Under the pieces are notes generated by a model. It was not told the DNA's origin, made no database searches, and saw only the letters and a list, made by a program, of their open reading frames with translations. From Neospora caninum Liverpool (lineage: Eukaryota; Apicomplexa; Conoidasida; Eucoccidiorida; Sarcocystidae), in assembly GCF_000208865.1 (NCBI RefSeq), contig NC_018385.1:1532724-1596723 (forward strand): DNA of 64,000 nucleotides. Direction: 5' to 3'. The position numbers were made by a program, and so were the translations under genes. Each line of letters begins with the position of its first letter. Positions within the stretch are counted from its first letter, which is position 1. Of the stretch, positions 1 through 11,895 are shown piece after piece.

Positions 1-53
1 GCGTCTCAGAATTGTTCCCAAAATGTCAGTACGATTCCTTCCAAACAGCTGCG

Positions 54-2179
54 TCAGCCCTTGGCTTTCGTAGTAGAACCTGACGAGCTCTGTGAAGCTT
101 GTAAAAGATCTGAAGCTGCTTTTAGGACGACCTGGGTTTGACGCTGTCGCGTGGCAATTTGCTCCTCCACGAGTTTCGCCTTCTTTTCTGCCCGACCTTT
201 CCGTTCCAGTTCTTCTGTCTGGGCGACTTCCAAGTCTGCCACCGATGCTTTCCTCGAAACTTCAAGAGCGAGTGCCTCGTATTGCTCCCGATTCCGCCGG
301 TGACGCTTCGCCTTCGCCAGGCATCTCTGGGCCTCGACAATTGCGCGTTCACACTGCAAAAGAAAACGCAAAAATAAAGGCAACGCAGCTGCAAACTAAC
401 CCCCGACACGTAAAATGCTTCGCTAAGAGAAACGTCCGGTCCCCGTTGCAGCCACGACCACGATGCTTCAGCAGGGGAAGGACATCCGGTTTCCAGGACG
501 CTCTGACTCCACACGTGAAGTCAACATGAAAGAAGACAGAGTGAAAAATGTCGTGTGGCATCGACGGCAAGGTACGCGTTCGACGGCTTCCAATCCCTCC
601 ATTTTCTGGAAAAGAAACGGCTCGCACTGCAGCAGAACAGCGTCGCTAAAAGCCGATATCATTGAGGCCTTCAGCATCTAACACACGCGATTTGAATCAA
701 CAATACGACCGCCGTCGCGTCCTGTTTCAACTCCTTGCCACCCTCTAACGCGTCACTCGATGGATCGGCGTTGTCACGAACGCAACTACATATTTGGAAA
801 TCTACTGACTCGTGGCAAGACCGCCTGCGTTCCCTGGACAAAAACGAAGAAACACTGACGGACCAAGAAGCAAGTCTATTACTCTACACCGCAGAATTGA
901 CCGCGCCGCCGATTACTCTCAGAAGGCTGCCACTTCTTTGCAGTCTCTACAAGCGCCACATTGACGGCGAACAGGATCGCAGAACTTCCCCATTCCTCTC
1001 ACATCGGCAACAGACTGTCGGATGGACCGCTCGTCCGCAAGAATGTCTTCGAGATCGCACTGCCGAGCCTGAAGAATGCTTTTTTGACGCGCGAGGCGTG
1101 CCCTTGACATAGAGAAGAGTTGAAGAAAGGTGTGGTACGATTCGTTCCAGTCCAGGTCACTGGCCGTGGGGCTAAGTCTGCGGAGAAGGCACACCCAGAT
1201 ATGCACGCGTAACGGGGATGGCGCACCCAACGAAAATACAGCCGCATGCACATTCTCTTCAAACCCGTGCAGTGACACGCACCCCTGTGCGAGGAGTATC
1301 CTCACTTGTCTTCCACAGGCACGTACGTTTCTGCTGTCGAACGTTCTACATACACGTCGACGCTTGCTTCCACCCCAGAGTTCCGACTTCCTCATATCCA
1401 CAAAGTAGATCCGGAGGCACACGCCCAGTCACCGCGTCCCAACTTCTGAGATTAGCTTGATGCTTTCGCGTTCTTCCTGGCCGCTAAAACCCCGTCTCTT
1501 CGAGCAATGTTGAGAGCAGAAAGAAGAAAAAAACACCGCCCCCAGCCTAGATGGCGAGGAGATCCGTTTGGCTCTCGACTTCTCAGAACGCTGCTGAACC
1601 TGCAATTCAGTAAGAAAGGGAGTTAGTTCCCCGGCAACCCCGAGAACGTAAGGTGTTTTCCACCTACCTAGCAATCTTCAACGCCGCGTTCATCAAAGAA
1701 GTGAACTCCACATTTTCACTCCAGACGGCCTGAAGCGTCAAACCCTTCAGTAAGTCTTCCTCACTGTGAGCAGACAGACGATCTCCTGTTCCCTTCACTG
1801 AGGATTGGTTTGAGTGAACAGGGAGAGGTTTCCCTCTCTTGTCCTGCTCGAATGCTTTCGCATTTTTGTCCGATGTCCTCGGACTCTCTCTGGAGGCAGG
1901 ACCACCTGCAGTATCGCTGCTGTCTCTGGCGGATTTCGTCGCCGAAGTGCTGGACGCCCTCCGCGGCGCTCCACCTCCGCTAGATGCCGAGCCTACACGT
2001 AACAAGTTTTTGCATGCCCGAATAGCGCAAACAGCAGCGTGATACAGAGTGGCTATTGCCGCATTCAGGATTAATTTTATTGCCGAAGGGGAGAACGAGC
2101 ACAAGAGAATACGCAGTTCTACGGAAGGTTCTGTCCCACAACTTCCGACACCAGCTAACTTAAGTCTTTTTCTTATCAT
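54..2179 (-). CDS. THO complex subunit 7 (THOC7)-like protein
   Basis: THOC7 is a coiled-coil subunit of the nuclear THO/TREX complex, which couples transcription to mRNA packaging and export. My model has four exons: 2179-2152, 1992-1668, 1177-1003 and 353-54, giving 275 residues. Each junction is GT-AG and keeps phase. The N-terminus MIRKRLKLAG resembles the IRKRL start of animal THOC7. The third exon matches the conserved helix before the coiled coil (FLQLFSMSRARL). The last exon carries the family block AKRHRRNREQYEALA followed by a long charged coiled coil, then TGA at 54-56. About 75 residues after the first exon are low-complexity Ser/Gly/Lys-rich, which makes the protein longer than the usual 200 or so residues. 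The 159-bp first intron is the weakest call. Without it the reading frame stays open and the protein would be 328 residues. Family assignment rests on remembered motifs. Confidence 0.75.
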
Positions 2180-3774
2180 ACGGAGTCCGGCAGCACAAGC
2201 AGAGTTCGCCTTCCGTGCGTAACTAAATACCGTGCATCTCACTTGTGAAGGAGAACGAAAGCACAACTACATTACGGACACGTACACGCAGTCCTGTAGA
2301 GATGGTCGAGTTGCCATACACCGGGGCTGCAAATATGTGTAAGTGGTTTTACGCAGCTAACCGCGTTAGCTGTGATAACCCTCCCCAGTCTACCTGATGA
2401 TCGGTGGCACGGGAACACGGGCGCGCGCAGTGTTCTTAGCAGAATACCGCTCTTTGAACCCTACACACTTCCGTTTCTTCACGTGCTCATAGAGGGCTAC
2501 GCGGGAAGGCGGCAAAATAAGATTTCATGCAAGTATAGATCAAGCATGTGAAGGCAACTGGGCCACTGCATCCCTTCCTCAACGTTTAAACTCTGATCTG
2601 TGGTGACAGTTTGTGCGACAGTCTCGGCAGCAAAGGCATGTGGAAGAGCAGCTCACCTGAACTCGCAGGTCCTCCGCCCTTCGGGCGGCCTGCCTGGTCA
2701 GTTTTGTTCCGTTGCTGCTCTCTGCATGACGGGTTTGCCGTTGAATTTGAAGCAGTTTTCTCTCCCGGCTGTGACTTGGAAAAAGCACCGGGCCGGGAGT
2801 TGGCAGCTGGCGATGACTTTGCACCCTCCATGAGAAGCTGAACAAATGACCAGAACCTCAAGAGCGGGAGAAAGGTTCTCAGTAGAAATGTTGCATCGTG
2901 GTTTCCGTGTTCATGAAGTGAACGTTAGGCTGCAAGCAGAACGAAGACGGGGCGGTGACGAATAGGGGGAGCGGGGCAGGAAAGTCGCAGCGCAAGATGC
3001 AACCTATCTGTGCAACCTGCTACGAACCACGGACAACTCAGAGGCAAAATTCTTGCATCCGAACTCTAGCACGACCCACTGACGGCACTTTGGGAACTGT
3101 TTGACGGTACCGAATTCAGTGAGCAGAACCGGAAGACCTCTTCCAGTCATCGACTAGCATATGCCGCTTTCTCTGCTGCAATTATGTTACCACAAAGGGT
3201 AAATCAAGAGTTCTCCGAAAGTGGTGTCTGCGGGTTGAATTACGAAAAACACAAGTGTATGTTAGAGGCAGTAGAACAAACGCGAAGTCTCGATCAAGTG
3301 AAAAATCACGAGAAAGGAGAAGTACCACGTATATAAGAAAAGGCGATAAAAATGCAAAAAGGCTGGCTCGGAGGTACAGTAGCTTTTCTCTTTAACTGTG
3401 AACGAAGGATTGCATGCAAGAAATGTGTGCATGCGTGCGCCGGGAGACAGATGTGCCGCACTGTTGGAATTGTACGGAAGATGATTGCAAGGAGCACCAC
3501 GACTTTACCAGCTGCCAGCTTTTTTGGTTTGGGAAATGGAAGCAAAAGTTGGAAACAGCAAAGAGTGGGAAGTTTCGTACATACCGTCGCTGCTCGAAAA
3601 CGATCCACCACCTGCGTGTAAGTATGAAAACACGCTTTTGCAGGGGGTACAGAACAGGTAGCTTTTATACGCGGAGCGCGTAACGCACACGTTTTAAACG
3701 CACAGAATCTAAGTGGTTTTCCCGCCGTTTATTAAGATTAGATGCGCAACCATGAGGAGTAAGAAGTCAACACG
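2180..3774. other. Intergenic region, THOC7-like to CCCH gene
   Basis: This 1.6-kb stretch lies between the start of the THOC7-like gene and the 3' end of the CCCH gene, both on the minus strand. No open frame here shows a recognisable motif or a convincing splice pattern. It contains two TGCATGC hexamer-core sites, at 3411-3417 and 3428-3434, about 1.2 kb upstream of the THOC7-like start. Such sites are AP2-type promoter elements in coccidia, so this could be promoter, but that is inference. Confidence 0.4.
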
Positions 3775-5612
3775 CTAGCAGAATGCTCCGTTCTGTGGGT
3801 TTTGGCTTTTCGGGTACTGCATCTGAAGAGACTGGGCGCATAGGACTTCAGGGGAGGAGTGCATAGGGTTAGTCATGAATTGATTCCATACGGGCACCAT
3901 AATGGGGCAGAGGGGGGAGGGGTGTTGGGGAAAGTACGGAGATGCTGGGAGGCTTCCTACAGTAGCCAGAGGAAGATATGCACCCGGAGATGCAGGAGAC
4001 GTATGTACAGGGATCAGATGGGGAGTTTGTAATGACGCTGCGTTGCAAGTACCAAAACGCCTTTCGAGATGGGGAGTTGAGCGTGTCCACGTGGCATGAT
4101 TCTCCGTATGAAGGAAGCTCTGGAGGTCCGTCAAATGTGGCCACATCAAGCCTTTCGCAGCATCGAAGCAGTTCTGCTGAATTGCTGCCGTAACTTGAGG
4201 GTGGTCACTCAGCAGAGGCGTCTCTGGCGTTGATTCGCCGCTATCTTCTTCCTCTACCTGGTTCTTGATTCCTTTTGCGTTTTCCGGCTGATCCTCATGT
4301 TTAAGCAAAGAAATGAACAACGTCTTCGGAGGCGTATAGTCGGTGGAATCGGGCACGCAATGTGCATTTCCTTGCAGTTTCGCCGTGGAATCGTCGCCCG
4401 GTGTTGTATGAGCCTCCGCAGCACACGAGGAGGATGGCGAATTTGGCGGCGGTACATATTCAACGTAGGGAGAGCAAAAGTTTGGCTCTATCCCGTCCGC
4501 TTCACTCTCAGCAAGGGGGAGAACCAAGCGTCGGACCTCTCTAAGTTCTTGACTTGTATGGGCATAAGAACAGGCATCCCCTCTGAAAGAAATATTTCAA
4601 CAGACAAACAACTGGGGCACCTCAAAAATAATTTCCTGGTTCTAGGTCAAGCAGACATAACCAGTCTTTCTATGTTGAGCGGCCCTCTACATGTCATTGA
4701 CCTTGACCCAGCGTATGCACTACGCGTTTCACAGGAGAACCATCAAAGAGTTTTCTAGTAAGCCCAGTGTTTTCTATGGTTCCTTCACGTTCACGGGTTT
4801 CACATAGCGCGAACTGCTATTCACAAGTGAATACAATCATATTCATGTTACCTGCTTTGACGTCAGAGTATGTCTCCACCAGTAACGCAGACTTTTTTTC
4901 TTCATTCTCAGTTCAGTACAGCGGGGACGTTTTTGTAGGCTGTCAATCAGGTGTGGAAATATGCTACCATGGTTCTTTTGAAAGCTCTGTCTACTAAAAA
5001 GCATGTATATCACAGGAATTCCTCGGGTGAGCTCTCTGTAGCCCTTCAGCACTGCATTGTGTACGACGAATAGCCACATTTCAACGAGAGCATGTGGCGA
5101 ACGGAACAGCTAAAGAGAAATCGAAAGAGTTTCAAAATGCAGAAGGACGTTTCTGTGCGGTGACCCAACGCAGTGCAGCAGTAGTTGGGTTTCACTTGTT
5201 TCGTGTCGTCGTTTTTGTCTATTTTGCAAAAATAATGAGGAGTAAGTAATCATGTACAATAAGATTTTATAACAGTGAGCCGTGCCACAAGCATTAATGC
5301 CTTCAGCTTTTATTCTGAGTCCTGTACAACCGTAGCTTGCCATGTCGGCAAAGAAGCCACGTTCGCTTGCGCAACTTACAGTTTGCACCTGTTGGCCAGA
5401 AATGCATAGCACAGCTTAGTTTTCCGAAGATCAGGTCTAGGAACCAATTCTGCCTCTGAGTGTGCATACGCACAGGCACTGCCTGCTTCACAGGTTCCTC
5501 GTTCAGTTAAATATTTGCAGAGGCGCGTCTTTGTTAAGCGGGCCTGGAGATAGCGGCCACACTTAATGGGACCACGTGAAGGATTCGTGCAAGGGGATGA
5601 ATGCAGGCTCAT
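3775..5612 (-). CDS. Tandem CCCH zinc-finger protein, probable RNA-binding
   Basis: Two exons (5612-5380 and 4582-3775) give 346 residues. Exon 1 starts at an ATG and encodes one full C-x8-C-x5-C-x3-H finger (CKYLTERGTC ... CAYAH) and the first half of a second. The donor at 5379 (GTAAGT) and acceptor at 4583 (TTTCAG) join to complete the second finger, C-x7-C-x5-C-x3-H, ending CSYAH. The finger reads through correctly only after removal of the 797-bp intron, which is strong support for the splice. Fingers of this kind bind single-stranded RNA, often controlling mRNA stability or translation. After the fingers the protein is Pro/Ser/Thr/His-rich with acidic patches and no recognised domain, usual for coccidian regulators. 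The exact RNA target and the name cannot be told from sequence. Confidence 0.85.
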
Positions 5613-7666
5613 TGCGGTGGACTAGTCGGCAGGGGAGTGTTCTCTGACAAGAGAAGACGGCAAATTCTGCGGTGGGTATGCGTTACAACCCGGGGGAGAG
5701 GACAGCGGTTTTCGAATCTACATCCAAGGCGCGTGTCCCGAAAACTGAAAGCGCGTCATGTGATTGGGTGGTGACGGAGTTTGCGTAAGACGACGGAAGA
5801 ACGGAATAAGCCAAGAATTGACGGTGAAAACTGAATCTCCTCGCCTGACACTAAAGTTTTTGCCAAGAAGGGAATGAATGCACACACGCACACACTTTCT
5901 TGATGAGCTGGTTCTATGAAGTTGGGCTGCGGCCTCGCAACCTAACGTAGATGTAAGAACATGATGAGCAACTGACTGTAGCAAAGAAGATGAAAGATGG
6001 CAGTTTCAGTCGTATGCTTGCAGTACATGTATGTCTGCCATGCCCATACATACATATATAAGGAACTCGACAAGCACGCCAAAACATATATCATAGGAAA
6101 GGAAAAAGAGAGTTCGAGGCGCGGTAAAATAACGTGACTGGAATGCTCCAAGGACTTTTTCCCAAAGAGCCTGTTGGAACGTCAAGGGGAAGGAGGTTGT
6201 TATTCTCTCGAAATGGCGCCGTGTCGACAGCGCCCCGGAAAAACGAGGGAGGTGTTCGAGCGACGGGTGACCAGTCGACTCCAGCGCGATGTGGGAGTGT
6301 TTTTTTCCTTCCGAATAGGTAGACGTGCTGACAAGCTCTACCTTTCTTTGCAGTTTTCTCCACTGCAATGACCACAGTTGTTGTTTCTTCCGTTGTGAAG
6401 AAACACACTCATCCTTCTCCGGACGAACACTTCCTTGCCTCGAAAGTGAAAATGCCGAGGATACAATGCCGATAAAAGGTTGAGATTTAGTCGACTGTGT
6501 TGTCTCACTATAACCTTGCTGTGTGTATGCCTGTCGAAAAGATACTCTGGAATCGTAAATCATGCACAAGAGTTCATACTCGTGAATCAAGAAATTGGTC
6601 TTCAAACGGATTCTTCCAACGCCCCATGGAGATTTCCTGAATGTAATGCAAAACGGAGCTCCGTTGATAACCAACCGCGTCTGCTCTACGTCCTGTTACT
6701 AGAAAACAAGAAGGGCTCTGGCATTCAAAGCACTAGAAGTACTATAACTTATTTTCTCATTTCGGGGGTGGACCCGCCTCAACGTCAGCAAAGCCCTCTG
6801 AGGAAGTCAGTTTGCCTGTTTCACACCATCGTCTATCTCGAAAAGCGAGCCAACTTCGTGAATTCTACAAGGCAGTGGCAAAGCTTTAGTCCACCCTATC
6901 GACAGAAGTCCCTTGAATGTTAACGAGTGACGCCAGCTCCATGCTTCTGTGAGGGCCTAACGCCACCATCGGCCCGCCTCCCCTAGACAAAATATGTACA
7001 CAGCAGCGGTCGTGAGGATTGGAGTCACCTTAGCTCGCAGCTTGCTTTTGTTTTGGTGAGGAGGCCCGAAACGCCTTAGGGAAATGAAGAACAGCTTTTA
7101 TCTAGACGAAGATGTTCGCTAGCACACATCCGTTGATTGAAAGAATACCCATGAGAGGCTTGCTCCAATGACTTGGAGCGGACTACAAGAGAGGCCTGAA
7201 AGCCAGTTTTCTGGAGGAGGTGCGTAACCCTGACCAAAGAAGCCTTTATATCGTATTCGCGGTACTGTCTTGTAGCTGGCTTTTAGTGCCAGTACAGTGG
7301 TACCCCTGTTGAAGAACACCGCCCTCCAGTCCGTGGTTTCACTCCCCCCAGTTGTTTCTCCTTGTTTTCGGATGTTCAGTGTTTATTCCTGTAGTCTATC
7401 AGGAATATCACACTAATCAGATGAGACCACGAGGTTGACATGTTCGCAGATTGTATAATGCAGTTCGCATCGTGAAGCCCGTGATCGTTGACCATTCTGT
7501 GACGGCTGGCAACAGAGTAAACCCCGAAATTCTAGATGTAGTGCATATGCCCGGACGAACTCAACGAAGCTCTCGCCCACGTAAGCTACTAGGATTCGTC
7601 TTGCAGCTACCTGTGCTTAGGGCAGTCATGAAAGAACAACTCAAAAAACATTAGGGGCACAGCGTT
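5613..7666. other. Intergenic region without a supported gene
   Basis: About 2 kb between the CCCH gene and the acidic membrane-protein gene, both on the minus strand. Open frames of up to about 220 codons exist (for example 6006-6674, minus) but they overlap one another in several frames, have no motif, and lack matched splice sites. The stretch presumably holds the promoter and 5' UTR of the CCCH gene and the 3' UTR of the next gene. A short TATATATAA-like run at about 6053-6061 is noted without functional claim. Confidence 0.4.
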
Positions 7667-8671
7667 TTAGTTCCCCGAGGAGATATGAGCTTCCGACAAG
7701 AAAATAGTAACCACAGCAACGCACACTGCACCAAAAACTCCGTAGAAACTGATTGACGAAGACGACCCAGATTGTTCTGCTGTTGCTGCAACCTCGGGTT
7801 GAGCTGGGGCTTCAGGACGATTCAGGGGAATGAGGTAGTTCAGCTGAGAGCGAAGGACAGCCGTTTGAGCATCTTGTAATTGCCTGAGCTGTTCGATATT
7901 TTGGTACTCTTCAGTAACCGTGCGGTTCAGGGCTTCAACATCTTTCCTGATGTCGTCGCGTACTTTCCCCATAAGATCAGTAATGCTAACGACGGCATTG
8001 ACACCATCCAGTGTGTGCTCAGCTTCTTGCATCATCCCCTTTCCTTGGCCCAGCAAGATAGAGAGACCTTGACTCGTGCTCATTTGTTTAAAATCTTGTT
8101 CAGTTAACTCTTCCGGCTTCTTACCCTCTCCTGTCACAGTATCATCCTGTCCAGAAGCAGCTACCCCCTTCCCATTAGCTCCATGAGCTTCCTTGGTGGG
8201 TTGTTCCTCAGATTTCGCTGGCTCCGCATGCGGCGCATCCTGTGAATCGTGCCCTTTCTCTGCAGTCCCTTGCGACTCCGACTGTTGTGATTCCGCTTCA
8301 GCTGCCTTCTGTTCTTCAGCTGCTACCGTAGAACTCCCAGCTTGCGTAGCAGAGTCTTCTGTTTTGGATGCGGAACCATCTTCGTCCTCACGGTTGTCCC
8401 CGAGGAGGCCCAAGAAACTGACAGGTTCGAAATGGAAATGATTTCTACCATCGATCCCTGACGGCTGCCACCGGAGTGCTGTGTTTTGAGTGGACTTTTC
8501 GACAGCAGTTCCGCGAACCAAATTACCTTCGGACCGTCGAAAAGCTGAGACTGGGGAAACGATCAATTCTTGAAAAAGGCAACTGCAGAGACTTGCAAGT
8601 AGTAGGATGGATCTGGGGCGACCTGGCGGTCCGGGTACACCCGGCCGTCCAAGCGAAGCCCTTGAAGACAT
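7667..8671 (-). CDS. Acidic secretory-pathway protein with C-terminal membrane segment, unknown function
   Basis: A single-exon frame of 334 residues from the first ATG at 8671. An in-frame GTG at 8683 is not a credible start. The N-terminus is Arg/Pro/Gly-rich, then a hydrophobic stretch (ILLLASLCSCLFQELIVSPV) looks like a signal peptide or signal anchor. The middle, about residues 90-190, is strongly acidic and rich in Glu, Ser, Gln and Ala, with low complexity. A charged, probably coiled-coil region follows around residues 200-290. Near the C-terminus SFYGVFGAVCVAVVTIFL is a likely transmembrane helix, followed by a short tail. Signal sequence, acidic spacer, coiled coil and terminal helix are typical of coccidian dense-granule or other secreted membrane proteins, but no family could be recognised and localisation is inference. 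Confidence 0.7.
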   Translation of the reverse strand: MSSRASLGRPGVPGPPGRPRSILLLASLCSCLFQELIVSPVSAFRRSEGNLVRGTAVEKSTQNTALRWQPSGIDGRNHFHFEPVSFLGLLGDNREDEDGSASKTEDSATQAGSSTVAAEEQKAAEAESQQSESQGTAEKGHDSQDAPHAEPAKSEEQPTKEAHGANGKGVAASGQDDTVTGEGKKPEELTEQDFKQMSTSQGLSILLGQGKGMMQEAEHTLDGVNAVVSITDLMGKVRDDIRKDVEALNRTVTEEYQNIEQLRQLQDAQTAVLRSQLNYLIPLNRPEAPAQPEVAATAEQSGSSSSISFYGVFGAVCVAVVTIFLSEAHISSGN

Positions 8672-10245
8672 GGCAGGAACCACTTGGCAAAAATGAAAAG
8701 GATATTCAACTCAGCGTTAACCACACATACGGGCTGATTGAACTAAGCTGGGCGATATATTTCTCGCGATTGCACAACGCTAGCTGTCTCGTGCGGCCCG
8801 CGCTGCGGGAGGAACGTCCATCACACAGAGGTCCGGCAAAAAAATTGATACATAGATAAATAAGTTTAAAAAGGAAAATGGGTTGCAGACAACTCAGGAT
8901 GCTAGTTCATTGGTGCATTTTCCGCAAGTACACAGTTAGCGTGTCATGCGACGCCGACAAGACAGGGAAAGCCGCGCCAGAACTCGCCGGCTCCGTGGTG
9001 GTGTTTGAGGTTCCGAGGTATTCACGCGAAAATATTTTCATTCCGGCGGGACACCAATTATCACCCCGAGAGAACTCGGAGAAATTTCAGGCAAAGCTTT
9101 TCTCTCATTGTTACGGAAAAAAGCCAAGCTGCCCTCATGGAGGCTGAGGTAGCAGACCAGGCGGAAGCCCTGGATCCGGCAAGCTGAAAAACATGCTAGG
9201 AAGACACGCATGCTCACCAGCTTGCAGTACCCCGGAGCAGCTGCTGAAACTAACGCCCATCCGTTAACATGTACACAGTTGACGTGCTATCTCTTGAGCC
9301 TAGGAAGAAAGTGGAACTCTCCATAGAAAAGGTACGTAGAAATGACGCAAAATTCCTCTACTCACAGTTGCTCCGCGTCAACTCCAACAGCCAATCTGAC
9401 TCGTCGGCATCCTGAAGGGCTTCAACCGGCCCTTCTGCATCGAGAGGTCTATATGAGAGTTCAGCTGTGCTGATGGAGACGCAGCGGTTGTACGAGACTC
9501 GTCTCAAACATAACAGCACCAAAGAGAGGTATAGTAGAGAGCCCCTTGGCGGAGGCGAAAGCAAACTGAGCTGGTCCTTGCGTCCCCCGGAGACAGCAGT
9601 TAGCTATATACCTACATCGGGCCCTGAAAGTGCCAACTAAAACCGGAGAACTATTTCCTGGTCCATGGTACAAGTTGGTAATGACAGCACACGCATTCTC
9701 GCCTATCGCCATCTTGTGTAACCGTACGAAGAATTGCAGACAGGTTGTAACGGCTAGTGCTGCTGTTCATAAGTGTATTTATATGTGGCATCAAGTAAAC
9801 TAAGATGAATTGGGGGCTGGGATGTGCTGCTGTCTCGATGTAAACATTTCTTGATGACTATATTCATATTTATTAGTGCACCGCCCCGTATAACAGTGCC
9901 ACATGCGAATAAAAAAACTTTCGGGAAAACAAATCGGTGCAACCAGGGAGACTCAACTACCTCTACGTGCATTGTAATGCCTTCAAACAGTGGGACGAAT
10001 AGAGCAAGGTCAGTAACACGACGTTAGGAGGTAAGGAAGTTGTTTTGCCCTGGCAGGGAAGCGAAAGCTTGAGTCTCTAGAAACAAACAAGCACGTTCAA
10101 TGACAGTTTGTGCGTGACAACACCGGCCTGACAACAGAAGCCAAGGAGTTGAAGAAGGACCAAAAGCATGCCACAAGAACGACAATCCGCTGCGATACAG
10201 GCCACCATTCACCACGTAGGTGGTAAATTTCGCCCTAATAACAGC
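8672..10245. other. Intergenic region upstream of the acidic protein and 3' of EF-1alpha
   Basis: This stretch lies between two minus-strand genes, so it should contain the promoter of the acidic protein and the 3' UTR of EF-1alpha. A possible small spliced minus-strand gene starting at the ATG at 9712 (context ACAAGATGG) was examined and not accepted because its splice sites and protein have no independent support. No RNA gene was recognised. Confidence 0.35.
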
Positions 10246-11895
10246 TTATTTCTTGGAAGCCTTCACTGCGGACTTGGTGACCTTGCTGCCAGCACCAGGC
10301 TCCTTCTTCTCGACGGACTTGATGACGCCGACGGCGACGGTCTGCTTCATGTCACGAACAGCGAAACGGCCAAGAGGAGGGTAGTCAGTGAAGGCCTCGA
10401 CGACCATGGGCTTGGAGGGCTCCATGTTGACCATGGCCGCATCACCGGACTTGATGCACTTCGGGGACTCTTCCAGGGTCTTCCCGGAACGCTTGTCCAT
10501 CTTGGTCTTGATCTCAGCGAACTTGCAGGCAATGTGGGCAGTGTGGCAATCGATAACGGGGGAGTAACCGTTCTTGATCTCACCAGGGTGGTTCAGCACA
10601 ATGACCTGAGCCAAGAAGGTGGCGCAGCCCTTCGCGGGGTCGTTCTTCGAGTCGGAGGCGACGTATCCTCTCTTCAGTTCCTTGACGGAGACGTTCTTCA
10701 CGTTGAAACCAACGTTGTCACCGGGCACGGCCTGCTCCAGAACTTCGTGGTGCATTTCAACGGATTTGCACTCAGTGGTCAGACCGACCGGAGCGAAGGT
10801 GAGGACCATACCAGCCTTCAGAATACCGGTCTCGACTCTGCCGACGGGCACAGTACCGATACCGCCAATCTTGTAGACGTCCTGGAGGGGCAAACGGAGA
10901 GGCTTGTCGCTCGGGCGCTTGGGCGCCTCCATCATGTCCAGAGCCTCGACAAGAGTCTTGCCCTTGTACCACGACATGTTGGTCGACTTCTCCACCATGT
11001 TGTCACCAACGAAACCAGAGATGGCGACGAAGGGGACCTTCTCCGGGTTGTAGCCGACCTTCTTCAGGTACATGGCAACTTCCTTCTGGATTTCGTTGAA
11101 GCGGTCCTCAGAGTAGTTGCAAGAGTCCATCTTGTTGATGCCAACAATCATCTGCTTCACACCGAGGGTGAAGGCGAGCAGAGCGTGCTCACGAGTTTGA
11201 CCTGCGAAGCAAAGAAAAAACCATCCAAACATTTAAAGACTTTAAAATTCGCGGGTTCTCTCCAGGGTCTTAGACGCACGGCCGGCAACTGTGTGCTCTG
11301 TAGAATGCTAGATTCGAAAAATTGGGAACACCACCACAGCTGCAGGCGAAACAGCCTGTAACCAAGTTGTCCCACAGCAGAAATACGAAAAGATCCGGGA
11401 AAAAACCAGCCCACGAAGCAAACGGCAGTGGGTCCGGTTACCCGGCACCCGAAAAACAGGTCAGGGAAAAAACCTGTCGCGGGGAGGCAGTGCATCGCCC
11501 TTACCTTCCTTGGAGAAAGCACCCTCGAAACCACCTGCCTCAGCAGGGACAACAAGGAGCGCAACGTCTGCCTGGGACGTCCCGGTAATCATGTTCTTGA
11601 TGAAGTCACGATGTCCAGGGGCGTCGATGACAGTGTAGTGGTACTTTGGGGTTTCGAATTGCCACAGGGCAATATCGATGGTGATACCACGCTCACGCTC
11701 TGCCTTCAGCTTATCCAAAACCCACGCATACTTGAAAGAACCCTTGCCCATTTCGGAGGATTCCTTCTCGAACTTCTCGATCGTTCTCTTGTCGATACCA
11801 CCGAGCTTGTAAATCAAGTGCCCGGTAGTGGTGGACTTGCCACTATCGACGTGGCCAATGACCACAAGGTTGATGTGAGTCTTTTCCTTACCCAT
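10246..11895 (-). CDS. EF1A: Translation elongation factor 1-alpha
   Basis: EF-1alpha is the cytosolic GTPase that delivers aminoacyl-tRNA to the ribosome. Two exons, 11895-11505 and 11201-10246, give 448 residues, the length expected for an apicomplexan EF-1alpha. The donor (GTAAGG, at 11504) and acceptor (GCAG, ending 11202) split a Gly codon in phase 1, joining FSKEG to [10 protein letters not shown]. GTPase motifs are intact: the P-loop GHVDSGKS near residue 14, DAPGH near 91, and NKMD near 153. Beta-barrel domains 2 and 3 follow without interruption, and the Lys-rich C-terminus ([11 protein letters not shown] ... KASKK) is typical. Strong codon bias with C or G third positions fits a highly expressed gene, and explains the long spurious frame on the opposite strand. 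The ATG at 11893-11895 is chosen because it begins the universal [12 protein letters not shown] sequence. Confidence 0.98.

Noticed and set aside
9030..9712. Possible small spliced minus-strand gene starting at ATG 9712
   Set aside because: A three-exon join can be made in phase, but the acceptors are ambiguous and the protein resembles nothing recognised. Support is too weak to call.
10168..11361. 397-codon plus-strand frame over EF-1alpha
   Set aside because: It is the antisense shadow of the strongly codon-biased EF-1alpha exon 2. It has no motif and extends across the EF-1alpha intron.
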